Of a stretch of 64,000 bases of DNA, positions 37,851-50,605 are shown one piece after another. The stretch comes from Tetrahymena thermophila SB210 (Eukaryota > Ciliophora > Oligohymenophorea > Hymenostomatida > Tetrahymenidae): the NCBI RefSeq assembly GCF_000189635.1, contig NW_002476369.1:125407-189406 (forward strand), written 5' to 3'. The notes beneath the pieces are model-generated. The model saw only the letters and a list, made by a program, of their open reading frames with translations. It was not told the origin of the DNA and made no database searches. The position numbers and the translations under genes are program-made. Position 1 is the stretch's first letter, and every line of letters starts with the position of its first letter.

Positions 37851-40019
37851 CAGTTTATTTGTTTTGGAAGAGATATTTTTTATTATAAAAACTAATTTAG
37901 AACAATAAAGCTCTTTTTTCTTTTAATCTTGCTTTCATTTTATTGTTCTTTTTTTCTTAATTTAAATAATTATTTAATTTTCAACTTTTCTTTTTATATT
38001 AATAAATCTTATTATTTCATATTATTTCTTCATTATCTCCTTCTAATTAATTAATTAATGATATATTTTTTCTTCAATATTTAAAAAGTCGTAATTAAAT
38101 TGGTGACAAAGGTGCATCAGGCTTAGGTTCTGCTATAGCTAATTGCATTAAACTCTAAAATTTGACTCTTGATATTAGGTAAAAATAGTTTATTTATTTT
38201 GGATTTTGATATTTTTATTTAGAATACTAAAGCTCTTTTTTCTTTTTCTTTTTATTGTGCTTGCTTTTTTTTTGTTTTTTCTTTGTTAATTTAACTCATC
38301 ATTTTATTTTTAACATTTATTTTATTATTATTAATTAATCTATTATTTCATATTATTTCTTCATTTTTTCATACTAATTAACTATTTAATTTTATATTTT
38401 TTCTTCAATATTTAAAAAGTGAAAATTAAATTGGTGATGGAGGTGCTTCAGGATTAGGTTCTGCTTTAGCAAAGTGTATTAATCTCTCAAATTTGGAACT
38501 TTACCTTGGGTAAAAATAGTTTATTTATTTTGGATTATGATATTTGTAATTATAAAAATTAATTTAAAACAATAAAACCCTTTATTCTTTTTATTTTTAT
38601 TGTGCTTGCTTTTTTTTTTGTTCTTTCTTTGTTAATTTAACTCATCATTTTATTTTCAACTTTTACTTTTATTATTAATTAATTAATCTTATTTTCTCAT
38701 ATTTTTTCTTCATTTTTTCCTTCTAATTAACTATTTATTAATATATTTTTTCTTCAATATTTAAAAAGTATCAATAAAATTGGTGCAGAATAGAATAGAA
38801 ATACTCGCACATATAAATGCACTCAGAATACAACTTAAAATTAAATTTTATTATATTTATGATATATTTCTTTTGTTATACCTAAGAAAGTAGAATGTGC
38901 TTGCAAAAAAAAACTAATGTAATTAGAGAATAATTAGAGATATTATATAAATATTCCTATAATTATCTGTTCATAAAACAAAATTTATAAATTAATATTT
39001 GATAATTAATTAATTAATAATTATATCTTATTTGTTCTTTTTATCAATTTAATATTAATTAAATTCCATAAATTGTTATTAAATATTTTTGAAAAAAAAT
39101 AAATGATAAAATAGATTTTAAAATATTACAAATTAGAAGAAGTAATTATTAATTTTTATAATAATATCCTTTAAATTTATATAAATTAATAAAAAAAGTT
39201 TTTAAACTCTTCTCTTCAATCTCATTAGTTTCTCCATATTTATCTTTAGTAAATTTAATTGATAAATATTATTATTATTATTAATATTTTTTAAATATTT
39301 AATTTTTATTTAATTAAATAATTTTTTTAATAGAAATAATCATCATTATTATTCATTCATTCATTTTTATTAAAACAAACATTTTTTAGCTATTTTAACT
39401 TAATTTTTATTTCAATTTTTAATTATTTATTATTTATTAATTGATATTTTTTCTTCATTTTTGCTATTAATTCTAACACTTAATATTCTTTGTTAATTTA
39501 CAAAATTATTAATTAATCTTATTATTTTACCTTCTATTTAACTATGTAAATATATATTTTTTCTTCAATATTTAAAAAGTGCCAAATAAATTGGTGCAAT
39601 AGGTGCATCAGACTTAGCTTCTGGTTTAGCAAATTGCATTAATCTCTCAAGTTTGACAATTGATCTTCGGTAAAAATAGTTTATTTATTTTGGATTGTGA
39701 TCTTTTTAATTATAAAAACTAATTAAAAACAATAAAGTTCTCTTTTCTTTTTCTTTTTATTGTGCTTGCTTTTTTTTGTTCTTTCTTTGTTAATTTAACT
39801 CATCATTTTATTTTTAACTTATCTTTTTTATTATCAATTAATTAATCTTATTATTTCATATTTTTTCTTCACGTTTTCCTTTTAATTAACTATTTTTAAT
39901 GATATATTTTTTCTTCAATATTTAAAAAGTAGGAATAAAATTGATGATGAAAGTGCATCAGACTTAGTTTCTAGTTTAACAAATTGCATTAATCTCTCAA
40001 GTTTGACACTTGAACTTGG
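37754..40019 (+). CDS. Cluster of split leucine-rich-repeat exons (RI-like), no recognisable ends
   Basis: Five exons of exactly 90 nt (37754-37843, 38089-38178, 38420-38509, 39580-39669, 39930-40019) each encode one LRR. Each reads S.NQIGD.GASGLGSALA, then NCINLSNLTL.L. All have acceptor context 'tatttaaaaag', donor 'gtaagaa' or 'gtaaaaa', and enter and leave in phase 2, so any subset can be spliced. A sixth, 38769 to about 38796, starts normally (NKIGAE) and then breaks off. The repeats resemble ribonuclease-inhibitor/NLR-type LRRs used for protein binding. I find no start exon, final exon or TGA in context. This is an internal part of a larger gene, a pseudogene or a reservoir of repeats. 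Confidence 0.7.
38975..39680 (+). repeat. Segmental duplication, right copy
   Basis: Partner of 37060-37850. It directly follows the truncated LRR exon at 38769, so the duplication junction probably cut that exon. Confidence 0.8.
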
Positions 40020-40347
40020 GTAAAAACAGTTTATTTACTTTAGATTGTGATATTTTTAATTATAAAAAATAACTAAAAACAATAAAGCCCTGTATTCTTT
40101 TTATTTTGCTTTGTTTTTTTTCTTCTTGTCTATATAACTCATTTTAAGAGGAGGGGGACATGTATTTTGAAACGATCAATATATTCACTTATTAATAAGT
40201 ATCTAATAGCCACTATTTATAAAGAATCTTTGGTAAATAGTAAGAACCAAATACTTCATTCAACATTTTTAATTATTAATTAATATTTAATAAATATTAA
40301 GAAATAAAATTTTGATAGATAGATATATATACTTTATTCAATATAAA
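40020..40347. other. Spacer before the tandem gene array
   Basis: Contains 'aagaggagggggacatg' (40146-40162), one of the few G-rich tracts in this half of the window, and a short TAGA run (40315-40325). No gene is seen. Confidence 0.5.
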
Positions 40348-41529
40348 ATGTCTTAATTAATTTTGCTGAAGAAGAAGAAAAAAGAAAGGACTCATAAAAA
40401 AATGAATTAAATAGAAAAATTAAAATAAATAGAATTTGGTTTTAAGTTGACAAAAGAACTAAATAATCCAAATACATTCTAAATAGCTGGTGATCTTACA
40501 ATAAATATTGATTCATTTCTTAATAATGAATTTGCATTCATGAATCTTTCAATGAATGAATTTATTTAGGTTAAGTAAATTAGAAGCTATGATGAATATG
40601 ATTTTATGGATATTTTTATGGATACTGATATATATGTAAGAAGCGATATGTCAGTTCCGATTCAAATTCTTAGGCGCTGCCAAAGATAAGATTTATTTGA
40701 TCTTGCAAATGTAATGGAAGAATACTAATAACTATTAAATGAAAAGTAGAATTTAAATTGTAATTTACTGTCTTAAGAACAATAATAATAAAAGACTACT
40801 TAACCAGACACTTAAAGCGAATTTATTTGCGATGAAGCGCATGGATGGAACATTTAAAAAAGTGTTTAAAAAGCAGAAATAGAGATTAATAAATTAAAAG
40901 AATCAATGAAAAATTAAGACTGCTATTACACCTTTATAATATTTAAAGGAAATAAATATGATTAAAGCGTTTATAGAGTAGGATACTCACTCTTATACTT
41001 AAAGAATTTGTATTTCTTAAATGACTACCAAATAAATCACTTAACCTATAGAAAACCAATTATAAATTTCATAAAATATCAGAGTTAAATGGTTTAATAT
41101 TAAATTGGTAGAATTAAAAATTAAATCAAATATTTAAAAAAAGAGAAAGACTTAGATTATTACAGGACAGAACTTAAATTTTTAGGCGAATTTACATCCA
41201 CTACTTAAAGTGTTGATAATTACTGCATAGATACTAAGATGCATACATACTAATATATTTTAAGTAATTATTAAAATTAAGTTGACGATGTATTATTGAT
41301 AAACGTACACTAGCCTATTAGAGGCTGGTCAGTCTCATAAATTGTGAAGGGAATGAGAAATCTAAAAAAGTATCTGAGTGAAGAATAACAAAGCTCTAAT
41401 CTCAATCCTTTTTTTAATGGAAATCTTTATTCTGACGTAATCTATGAAGCATAAGCTGAGTTATTCAAAGATAAATTCTATTCTGTTTCTGATAACTATT
41501 TATATCATTCAATTTTATAAAATTTATGA
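40348..41529 (+). CDS. Tandem array family of unknown function, member 1 (393 aa)
   Basis: ATG 40348 to TGA 41527-41529, no intron, TAA/TAG as Gln. The N-terminus is Lys-rich (MSQLILLKKKKKERTHKK). Family blocks follow: NTFQIAGDLTINIDSFLN (about 43-60), MNEFIQVK, RSDMSVPIQILRR, ANVMEEYQQLL, a Gln-rich variable linker, CDEAHGW (about 163), FKGNKYDQSVYRVGYS, LYFLNDYQI, SVDNY, YILSNYQNQVDDVL, PIRGWSVSQIVKGMRN, and C-terminal DKFYSVSDNYLYHSILQNL. No signal peptide or membrane segment; the protein looks soluble and alpha-helix-rich. It is the most divergent member in the linker and in GW for DQ near the C-terminus. Domain unrecognised. Confidence 0.85.
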
Positions 41530-42101
41530 ATAAAAAGTTTTAAAATAATATTATTGTTTGTTTGTTTGACACATTAGTTTAAAAAATTTTATTCATTCTA
41601 TGTAGGATGTGTAAATTAAAATTAAAATTATTTAACTTAATACCTCTAATTTTATTTAGTTTTTATAAAGATAAAATTTAAAGATAATAAATATTTTTAA
41701 ATTTAGAAATTATTTGTTTTTCAAAAAAAAAATGTTATTTTATATTTGAAATTACATGTTAAACTTAAAAATAAAAGGCTTTATTAAACAAAATTAGAAT
41801 ATATCAAAACATTAAACAATTAAGGAACTGATCTTTTGCTATTAACAATTTATATACTAAATGTTTACAAATATTTTGATTTCATAAGCATTGCTATGTT
41901 TTTAAGTGGTTGATCTTTAAATTGGATGTTTTCTACGATTAAAAAAAATTAGATATTTACAATTCTTATTTATTTTTATGTAATTACTACTGATTATAAA
42001 ATAATCTTTGGGAAACCAAATGAATTAATGAGTTAATTAAAAATTAAGTAAATATAAACTAATTAATATACCAACAAAATCTTTTCTTTTTATTTATTAA
42101 A
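41530..42101. other. Array spacer 1-2
   Basis: AT-rich, no gene seen. 'ttatttattaaaatgtcaga' at the right edge is shared in essence with the member 3 leader ('ttagtttaaaatgtcaga'). Confidence 0.55.
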
Positions 42102-43280
42102 ATGTCAGAAACAACTTTTCTGAAAAACAAAAAAGGAGAAGACATGATTGTCAATAATAAAAAATTATTAAAATAAATTGAATATAATTTTTAGTTGATT
42201 AAAGAAATAGCTCTTCCAAATATATTCTAAATAGCTGGAGATATAACTATAAACATAGATTCCTTTTTGAATTAAGATTATCTATTTACAAATTTTTCTG
42301 TGAATGAATTTATTACTGCTAAATATGTCAAAATGTATCGAGAATAATAAGTAATCGATATATAAATGGATACAGATATACAGGTAAGAAATGATATGTC
42401 ACTTCCTCTAGAATTGCTAAAGCGTAGCTAACGATAAGACCTATTTTATCTTGCAAATGTTATAGAAGAATTTTAAAAAACATTAAATGAAAAGAAAAAA
42501 TTAAATTTAGATTTATAATCTGAAGAACCTATATAATAAACTACATGCTAACTAGAACCTTTAAGTGAGTAGATCTGTGATGAATTTAATGGATGGGACT
42601 TCGAAAAAAGTGTTGAAAAAGCTGAAAAAGTTATTAATAATATAAAAGAATAAATGAAAAATTCAGACATCCATTATAGCTATGTATTATCTAAAGGGAA
42701 TAAATTTGATTAAAGTATTTATAGAGTAGGAAACTCAATGTAGATTTTAAAAGATTTTATGTGTTTAAATAATGATCAAATAGCTTACATAGCCAATAGA
42801 AAGCCAACTTTATTTTACTTCAAACACTAGCATTAGCTTATTTCTTATTTAATTAATAGAATTAAAACCTAAATCATGTTTTTAAAAAATGACAAAAAAT
42901 ATTTAGATTAATATAGAAATGAACCTAAATTGCTCTCTGAAAATACAATTAATATTTCAAGTGTTGATAATTTAGTTGTTGAAGTTTAAATATAAACATA
43001 TTTATACATTTTAAGTAACTATCAAAATTAAGTTGATGACATTCTATGGTTAACCATATAAAAGCCTATTCGAGATTAATCGCCTTCGGAAGTTTTAAAG
43101 GGATTGAGGAATTTAAAAAAATATCTAAATGAATAGCAACAAAATACTAAACTCAATCCTTTTTACAATGGGTAGCTTTATACAGATGTACTATATGATG
43201 CCTAATCAGAGATATTTAGAGATAAATTTTATTCCATAATTGATAATAATTTGTATCATTAAGTTTTAGATAACTTTTGA
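42102..43280 (+). CDS. Tandem array family, member 2 (392 aa)
   Basis: ATG 42102 to TGA 43278-43280, single exon. Start MSETTFLKNKKGED. Blocks: NIFQIAGDITINIDSFLNQD, VNEFITAKYVK, RNDMSLPLELLKR, ANVIEEFQKTL, CDEFNGW (residue ~159; Asn replaces the usual His), DFEKSVEKAEKVINNIKEQM, KGNKFDQSIYRVG (~198), ANRKPTLFYF, SVDNLVVEV, YILSNYQNQVDDILW (~304), PIRDQSPSEVLKGLRNLKKY (~336), DKFYSIIDNNLYHQVLDNF. Closest to member 3, sharing the MSET start and the QSP.EVLKGL block. Confidence 0.87.
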
Positions 43281-44612
43281 ATTAATGTTTAAGATGTTTT
43301 ATAATTTCAAGTATCAATTTTTCAAATTTTAATTTATTTTTTGTGTAATCTTGTAGTGTATTCAAATTAAAAACTATTAGTTTTTCCTCGAATTTAATTT
43401 AATAATATTAAGATACAATTTAAAGCGAACCTTTTTATGGCTGTAATTTTTTGATTGAAAATGTTTAAACAAGCAAATTAATTCCTATTCAAAACTTAAT
43501 ATTTTTTTTTGATAACAACTAAATGTGAAGTAATAAAATAATCTATGAATTTCTCTCTATGATTTTAATTAATTTAACAAAAAGTAATAAGCAAAAAGAG
43601 AGATTTTAGCCATAGTTTAAAGCAAATAGTTGAAAGTAAAAGAAGAAATAGATGATAAGTAATACAAGTATCATGCTAATTCAAATAATAAAAATTATAG
43701 CATAATTGGTTTTTATTGAGGATGAAAAAAAGAGATTTATATAAAAATGACTTAAAATTACAATTTAAAAAGTAGCATAATATTATTAGATTACCACAAA
43801 AATGTTAATATTTTAAATATATTTTAAATTGGTGGATATTTAATAAAAATTATTTATTAAGTTAGGAATTTATTTATGAAATCTTAATTAAGATTTATTG
43901 GTTGTTTTTGGATCATTTTTAGTTCATAAAGGATATATAACCCTGTCAAACTAAACTTAATAAATTTTATATAAATTTGTATTAATATAAGACTGTAAAT
44001 TTCTTATCCTGAAATCTCGTTTTTTTAAAATATCAAATTATTTATTTCTGATATTTTATACTGTAAGTTCTCATTAATTCACCCCAAATTATATTAATCC
44101 CAAAAACTTTAAAAACATTTTAAAATTATTTATAATTTTCTAAAAAGTGCTTAGAAATTATTTATTTTATTTTAAAATTATCTAATATATAAAAATATTA
44201 TGAAATAATTAAAATTTTAATTCATATAATAAGACTTATACAAAAAAAATAAAATAAATGTAATATTTATTGATATAATTAGTAAATATTCATTCAATTC
44301 AGGAGTTAAGCTCTTGCTTTCACCACAAACGAATGACTTAAAATTAGAAATTTATTTAATTATGAAAATAAGCAAAAATTATGTTTTTCTAAAAAGTATT
44401 ATAATGATTTAAAGTTAGGTTTATCTTACAGTTAGTGGTTTCGAGCATAAAAAATAAATCAGATCTACATTAATTGTTTACTTTATTTTCCATTGTTTAT
44501 AAAACAATGTTTGAGGAATAAGGTAATCAAATAATTCGATAAAAGATTTATTAAATATTAAGTAATAATAAACTTTTTTAAGATATTCATTCACTTTTCT
44601 AATTAGTTTAAA
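43281..44612. other. Array spacer 2-3
   Basis: AT-rich. A short less AT-biased stretch at 44298-44340 ('caggagttaagctcttgct') has no tRNA-like fold that I can see. No gene is seen. Confidence 0.5.
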
Positions 44613-45800
44613 ATGTCAGAAACATTTTTAATAAAGAAGAAGAAAAATGAAATTATTAAAAAAAAGATAAATAAGAAAAAGCAGCCATTAAAATAAATTG
44701 AATATAGTTTTTAACTGACTAAAGAAATAAATACTCGAAATGTATTCTAAATAGCTGGAGATATTACAATAAATATTGATTCACTTTTGAATCAGGATTA
44801 TCTATTCTCAAATTTTAATGTAAATGAATTTCTTTAGGTCAAATAGGTCAAAATGTAGCATGACTTATAAGTAATCGATATTTAAATGGATACAGATATA
44901 CAAGTAAGAAATGATATGTCGATTCCTATCCAATTTATTAGGCGTAGTCAACGCTAAGACCTATCTCATCTTGCAGAAGCAATTGAATAATTTTAAAAGG
45001 TATAAAATGAAAAGAGAAAGCTAAATTCTAATTTATTATCTTCATAATAAATACAACAAAATACCTGCTAACCAGAGTCTTTAACTGAAATTTGTTGTAA
45101 TGAAGATAATGGGTGGAACTTTGAAAAAAGTCTTGAAAAAGCAGAAAAAGTTATCAATGATTTAAAAGAAAAGATGAAAAGTTCAGACATGCATTATAGC
45201 TTTGTATTATCTAAAGGGAATAAGTATGACTAAAGTGTTTATAGGGTAGGAAACTCAACAAAAATTTTAAAAGATTTCTTCTGCTTAAATAATGATCAAA
45301 TAGCTTATATAAGCAATAGAAAGCCAACTTTATTTTTCTTCAAGCATCAACATTAGCTTATTACTTATTTAATTGGTAGAATTAAAACCTAAATCATGTT
45401 TTTAATGAATGACAAAAATGTTTTAGATTCATTCAGATCAGAACCTAAATTGCTCTCAGAAAATACAATTGCTATTTCAAGTGTCGATAATTTAGTTGTT
45501 GAAGTTTAAATACAAACATATTTATATATTTTAAGTAACTATCAAAATTAAGTGGATGACATTCTATGGTTAACCATATAAAAGCCTATTCGAGATTAAT
45601 CGCCTTAAGAAGTTTTAAAGGGATTGAGAAATCTAAAAAAATATCTAAATGAATAATAAGAAAGCTCTAAACTTAATCCTTTTTACAATGGACAACTTTA
45701 CTCTGATATTATTTATGAAGCATAATCAGAGTTATTTAGAGATAAATTCTATTCCTTAGTTGATAGCAATTTGTATCACTAAGTATTAGAAAGCTTATGA
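44613..45800 (+). CDS. Tandem array family, member 3 (395 aa)
   Basis: ATG 44613 to TGA 45798-45800, single exon. Start MSETFLIKKKKNEIIKKKI, the most Lys-rich of the set. Blocks: NVFQIAGDITINIDSLLNQD, VNEFLQVKQVK, RNDMSIPIQFIRR, CNEDNGW (both Asp and His positions changed), NFEKSLEKAEKVINDLKEKM, SKGNKYDQSVYRVGNS, SNRKPTLFFF, SVDNLVVEV, YILSNYQNQVDDILW, PIRDQSPQEVLKGLRNLKKY, DKFYSLVDSNLYHQVLESL. Pairs with member 2, suggesting a duplication about 2.5 kb long. Confidence 0.87.
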
Positions 45801-46943
45801 AATAAAACATTTTAGTATATTTTTATAATTTATTAGTTTAAAAAAAAATGCATTTATTATCTTTGTAATATGTTAAAACACAAATGTTCAATTTTTTTAC
45901 CTCAATTTATTTTAATTTACTCATTTAAGAAAAGATTGAAGATATGTTTTGCAGTTTTTAAAAAGTAATTAATACTCACACAAGCAAAAAAACAAACAAA
46001 CAAACAAAAAAACAAATAAACTAACTAACTAACCAAGAAACTAACCAATTATTTTCAAGTGCTAACTTCAAAATATACATTAATTATTTATTCAATAACC
46101 AAAAAATGTTAAGCAATAAGAAAGCACAAATACTTCCCTCTTTAATTTTAATTAATTTTTTAGTTTATAACAGTCTTTATTTTTAAATGTTAGGGGATAG
46201 TCTCTTTTTAGAAAAAAGAACATACGTCTTTTTATTGAAAAATGAGAATATGAATGCAAATTTTTTGAAAGTTTCATCTATATAACTGTAGAAGAAGAAG
46301 ATAGATATTATTTACTTTTCAAATTATATATTAAGTGCTTCTTTTAAATTAAACCATATTTTATAAATAAAAATAACTAATTTGCAAAATAAATACAAAT
46401 TATTCATTTTTTTTTTTATGTGCTTCATAAAAATATTTATTATGTGCTTAAAGCACTCAAAAATATAGTTTTATACACCAATTTGTAAGTGTAGAGCATA
46501 AATAGCTCAAGTAAGAAGTATTAGCTTTAAAATGTGTTTTTTTGTAATTAAATAAACTATTTTTTTTAACATATTAAATGTAATTTCTTTGAGGAAAATA
46601 TTATTTTTAGTAAAAGAATTTTATTCTAAAAAGTACAATTTATAAAACTCTATATAATCAAGAACCACAAGATAAAAACTTTATATATGATGTGAAAGTC
46701 ACTTTTAATAATTTCGTGAATCTTAAAAAACACACTAAGATTACATAAGAAAGTATAAGAAAGTGGAAAAAATATTAAAGATAAAATGAAAATCAATTAA
46801 GATAAGAAATTATCAACAAAATAATAGAAGGCATTCATATATATTTGAAGAATATCTCTAATTTTAATTAATTAATTTCTATTAATAATTAACTTAAAAT
46901 AATCTTTTTAATTTTTGGTTGCTAATATATTTGCTTTACAATA
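45801..46943. other. Array spacer 3-4
   Basis: Contains (CAAA)n/(CTAA)n low-complexity sequence at 45981-46045. A block 'aagtgcttcttttaaatta' (46333) resembles 'aaaatgcttctttaaattta' after member 5 (50778), i.e. shared 3' flank. No gene is seen. Confidence 0.55.
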
Positions 46944-48113
46944 ATGGATGACTAGACTGTAAAATAAAAAAAAAATAGAAAAGTAATATAAAAAAGAAAT
47001 TTAAAAAAGATTAAGTATGGTTAAATGTTAATACAAGAATTAGAGTCAACGAAATTATTTTAAATAGCAGGAGATATTACGCTAGATATCAACCAACTTT
47101 TGAATAAGGATCATATCACATTATTCTCTTCGTGGAATGACTTTATTAAGGTAAAAGAAGTCAAAAAAATAAAATAACCTCATCTTATCGAAGTCATCCT
47201 TGATACAGATGTTTAAATTAGAAGTAATCTGAAAATTCCAGTAAAAATTCTCAAAAATAGCCAACAAATTGATCTTCTAGAGCTTGCTAATTTGATTGAG
47301 GAGTATTAAAAAATAGTCAAGGCAAAATAGTTCATAGAAAAAAAAAATTGTTAGAATATACAAGAAATTAAGATTAAAATAGAAGAGGATTTAAATGAGC
47401 TTGATTGCGATGAGTAACATGGATGGAGCTTTGAGTAAAGCACAATAAAAGCAGAACGAGTAATTAATGAATTAAATAATTCTATGAAAGATTCAGATGA
47501 TTATTATTCCTACATATTATTTAAGGGCAACAAATATGATTAAACTAAATGCAGAATAGGCTACTCTACTCATATATTAAAAGACTTTTTATGCTTAAAT
47601 GATGAACAGATAGAATCATTAAGTCTTAGAAAACCAATTATATTTAATTTAAAGTACAATTATTAGTATACTTCTTATTTACTAAACAGGATTCATAATT
47701 TAAATAGACTCTTAAAATAAGAAAAGAGTGATTTGGATAATTATAGGAAAGGGCTTAATTTTTTAAATGAAGTAACTTTTAATTTATATAGCATAGATAA
47801 CTTCGTAGTTGAAGTTAAGTTTAAGCACTATTTATATGTCTTAAGTAACTATAAAAATAAAATGGATGATGTATTATGGGTAGGCAAGTGTATGCCTGTT
47901 AGAGATCAATCAGCTTCTTAGGTTTTAAAAGGGATGCGAAATTTAAAATAATGTTTCAGCTAAGAATAAAAGCAATAGACTATGCTAAATCCCTAAGTAA
48001 ATAAAAATATCTTTTGTGATTCAAACTATGAAAAATAATCAAAAATATTAATAAATAAATTCTATCCTTAATTTAATAATGATATTCTTTTTGATATTTA
48101 AGAATATTTGTGA
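46944..48113 (+). CDS. Tandem array family, member 4 (389 aa)
   Basis: ATG 46944 to TGA 48111-48113, single exon. Start MDDQTVKQKK. Blocks: KLFQIAGDITLDINQLLNKD, WNDFIKVKEVK, VIEVILDTDV, LKIPVKILKN, ANLIEEYQKIV, CDEQHGW (~159), SFEQSTIKAERVINELNNSM, FKGNKYDQTKCRIGYS, LKDFLCLNDEQI, LRKPIIFNLKY, KQEKSDLDNYRKGLNFL, SIDNFVVEV, YVLSNYKNKMDDVLW, PVRDQSASQVLKGMRNLK. The C-terminus diverges (IFCDSNYEKQSKIL) from the usual SDVIYEAQSE block. Groups with members 5 and 6. Confidence 0.87.
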
Positions 48114-49435
48114 TTTAATCAATAATAAAATTACAATTATACTGTTGTCTTTCATATTAATTATCAAAAACATAAACATTTTAAGATTTTATATTATATA
48201 AAAATTATTTTAAAAATATAAAATAATAAAATAGATAGTAGATGGGACCTATATTTTGAAAATTTATATTAATTCAAATCAATTATTAACCAATATTACA
48301 TTCACAGCTATAAAAAAATATTTCAAATAAAAATATTATGTTTGTTTGTATATTATTCAACTTAAATATAAAAGTATCAAAATTATGAATATATAGATTA
48401 TAAAATATTCCAAAATTAGTTGATAAAATAGTTTATATTTTAAACATTTTTATGCAAAATTTATTTAAATAAATTAATTGAATAGATTAAGTTTTTTGCT
48501 AATTTATAATTTATGATTAACATAATTTAAATTTTTAATTTTATAAGTTTAGCAAAAGAGAATAATTTTTAGGATATGTAAAAATTAATGCATTTTAAAT
48601 ATTATTTTGATTATTTATTATTATTAATATTATTCAATATGCATTTATTTAGAAAGATAAAGAGTAAATTTTACATAAAATTTTTATTTATATTACAATT
48701 ATTGTAATTAAGAATAATCACAAATGTATTATTATTTACTTATAACAAACATAAAAAGCTTGAAATTAAATTTAATAGATTTTGATATTTTTAATTTGGC
48801 ATCATATTTAATAGTAATACTAAAAATAAATAGGTTGAAAATAATTTGTTTTTTTGAATGTAAAAGTTTAATGGTATTTTTATTTAGCTGAGCAAATTAT
48901 ATTTTTTCTTAAAACTCTTTTTAACATAAAACCAAATATAAAATAATTAACTCAAATAATTTAAAGCCATTTTTAGCTTTACTGTTCCTTATATAAGATT
49001 CTAATGAAAGTAGAAGTAATTTAAAAATTAAAATTGGAAATACTAAAATCTAAAAATAGAATAGAAAAATGAATATATTTTTCATTTATGAAGTTTGCTA
49101 AAGAAATAGAAAATTAATTGACAAAAATATTTTCAAAAATATGAATATTTAAATGGTTGAAAATTTTCAGTAATACGTCAAAGAGTGAGGGAATATTTTT
49201 ATTAGCTAGTAAAAATAAGTATTAATGAAATATAATTTGTTTAAAGCTAAGAATAAATTCCACTAAAAATAAGTAAGTATCTAAGAATCATAGTAAATAA
49301 AGATAATTTATTAAATTAATTAAATTTCTGTATGATTTATTTTAATTGATATCATTGATTGATTTTATAAATTTTAAACTCATTCATTATCCCACTGATA
49401 CCACAAATAGTTTATATATTTACATTAATTTTTAT
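48114..49435. other. Array spacer 4-5
   Basis: AT-rich, no gene seen. The frame of member 5 is open upstream to about 49346, but that part is low-complexity and unmatched in the other members. Confidence 0.5.
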
Positions 49436-50605
49436 ATGGCTGGATTAACTATATATAAGAAGAAGAACAAACATGTAGATATTAAAAAAAAATTAAAGCA
49501 GACTAGATATGGATGTATGCTGATTTAAGAAATAGATACCTCGAAAGTGTTTTAAATTGCTGGAGACATAACTATAGATATAAGGTAGTTATTGGATAGA
49601 GATCATTTAAATGCAATATCTTCTTGGAATGATTTTATTAAGGTTAAAGAAGTGAGAAAATTCAATTAATCATAGCTTATAGAGGTATATTTAGATAGTG
49701 ATATTGAAATGCGTAGTGATATATCCCTTCCTCTTAGATTGCTTAAAAGTAGCTAATAAAAAGAGCTACTTCATCTTGCCAATCTGATCGAAGAGTATTA
49801 ATCAATATTAATAGAAAAGTAGAAGCAAGACACAGACTTGATATTCAGACAATAGATATAAAAATTAATATGTTCTCAAGAGCCAATAAGTTAATTGGAT
49901 TGTGATGAATTTCATGGATGGAATTTTAGAAAAAGCGTTGAAAAAGCTGAAAAGGTGATAAACTAAATAAAATAATAAGCAAAAGATTCAGATGATCATT
50001 TTTATTATGTTCTATTTAAAGGAAATAAATACGATTAAACTAAATGCAGGCTAGGCTATACTATATAAAATTTAAGAGATTTTTTATGCTTAAATAGTGA
50101 TCAAATTGATTATATAAGCTTAAGAAAGCCAATTATATTTAATTATAAATATTATCATTAATACACTGAATACCTCTTTAATAGAATTAATAATTCTATT
50201 AGACTGCTAAAATAAGATAAAAGCGATTTAGATTATTTTAGGTCAGGACTTAATTTTTTGCGTGAAGAGACTCTAGATATTTTTAGTGTTGATAATTTAA
50301 GTGTGAGAATAAAATAGGTTTAATATTTATATGTTTTAAGTAACTATAAAAGTCAGATGGATGATATATTATGGGTAAGCAAGTGGCTCCCAGTAAATGG
50401 GTAATAACCTTCACAAGTTTTATAAGCATAGAGGAATCTAAAAAAGGATTTAAATGAAGAGTAAGAGAAGACTAAGTCAAATCCTTTGTTTGATGGATCA
50501 ATTTATACAGATGTAATCTACGAAGCACAATCTGAAATTTTTAGAGAAAAATTTTATTCTATCATAGACAATAACTTGTATCATGATATTTTAGAGAGTT
50601 TATGA
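49436..50605 (+). CDS. Tandem array family, member 5 (389 aa)
   Basis: ATG 49436 is chosen because the Lys-rich leader (MAGLTIYKKKNK) then matches the family length. TGA is at 50603-50605. Blocks: KVFQIAGDITIDIRQLLDRD, WNDFIKVKEVR, RSDISLPLRLLKS, ANLIEEYQSIL, CDEFHGW, NFRKSVEKAEKVINQIKQQ, FKGNKYDQTKCRLGYT, LRKPIIFNYKY, KQDKSDLDYFRSGLNFL, SVDNLSVRI, YVLSNYKSQMDDILW, VNGQQPSQVLQAQRNLKK (the PIRDQSASQVLKGMRN block is eroded here), YTDVIYEAQSEIFREKFYSI, DNNLYHDILESL. Intact frame throughout. Confidence 0.87.
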
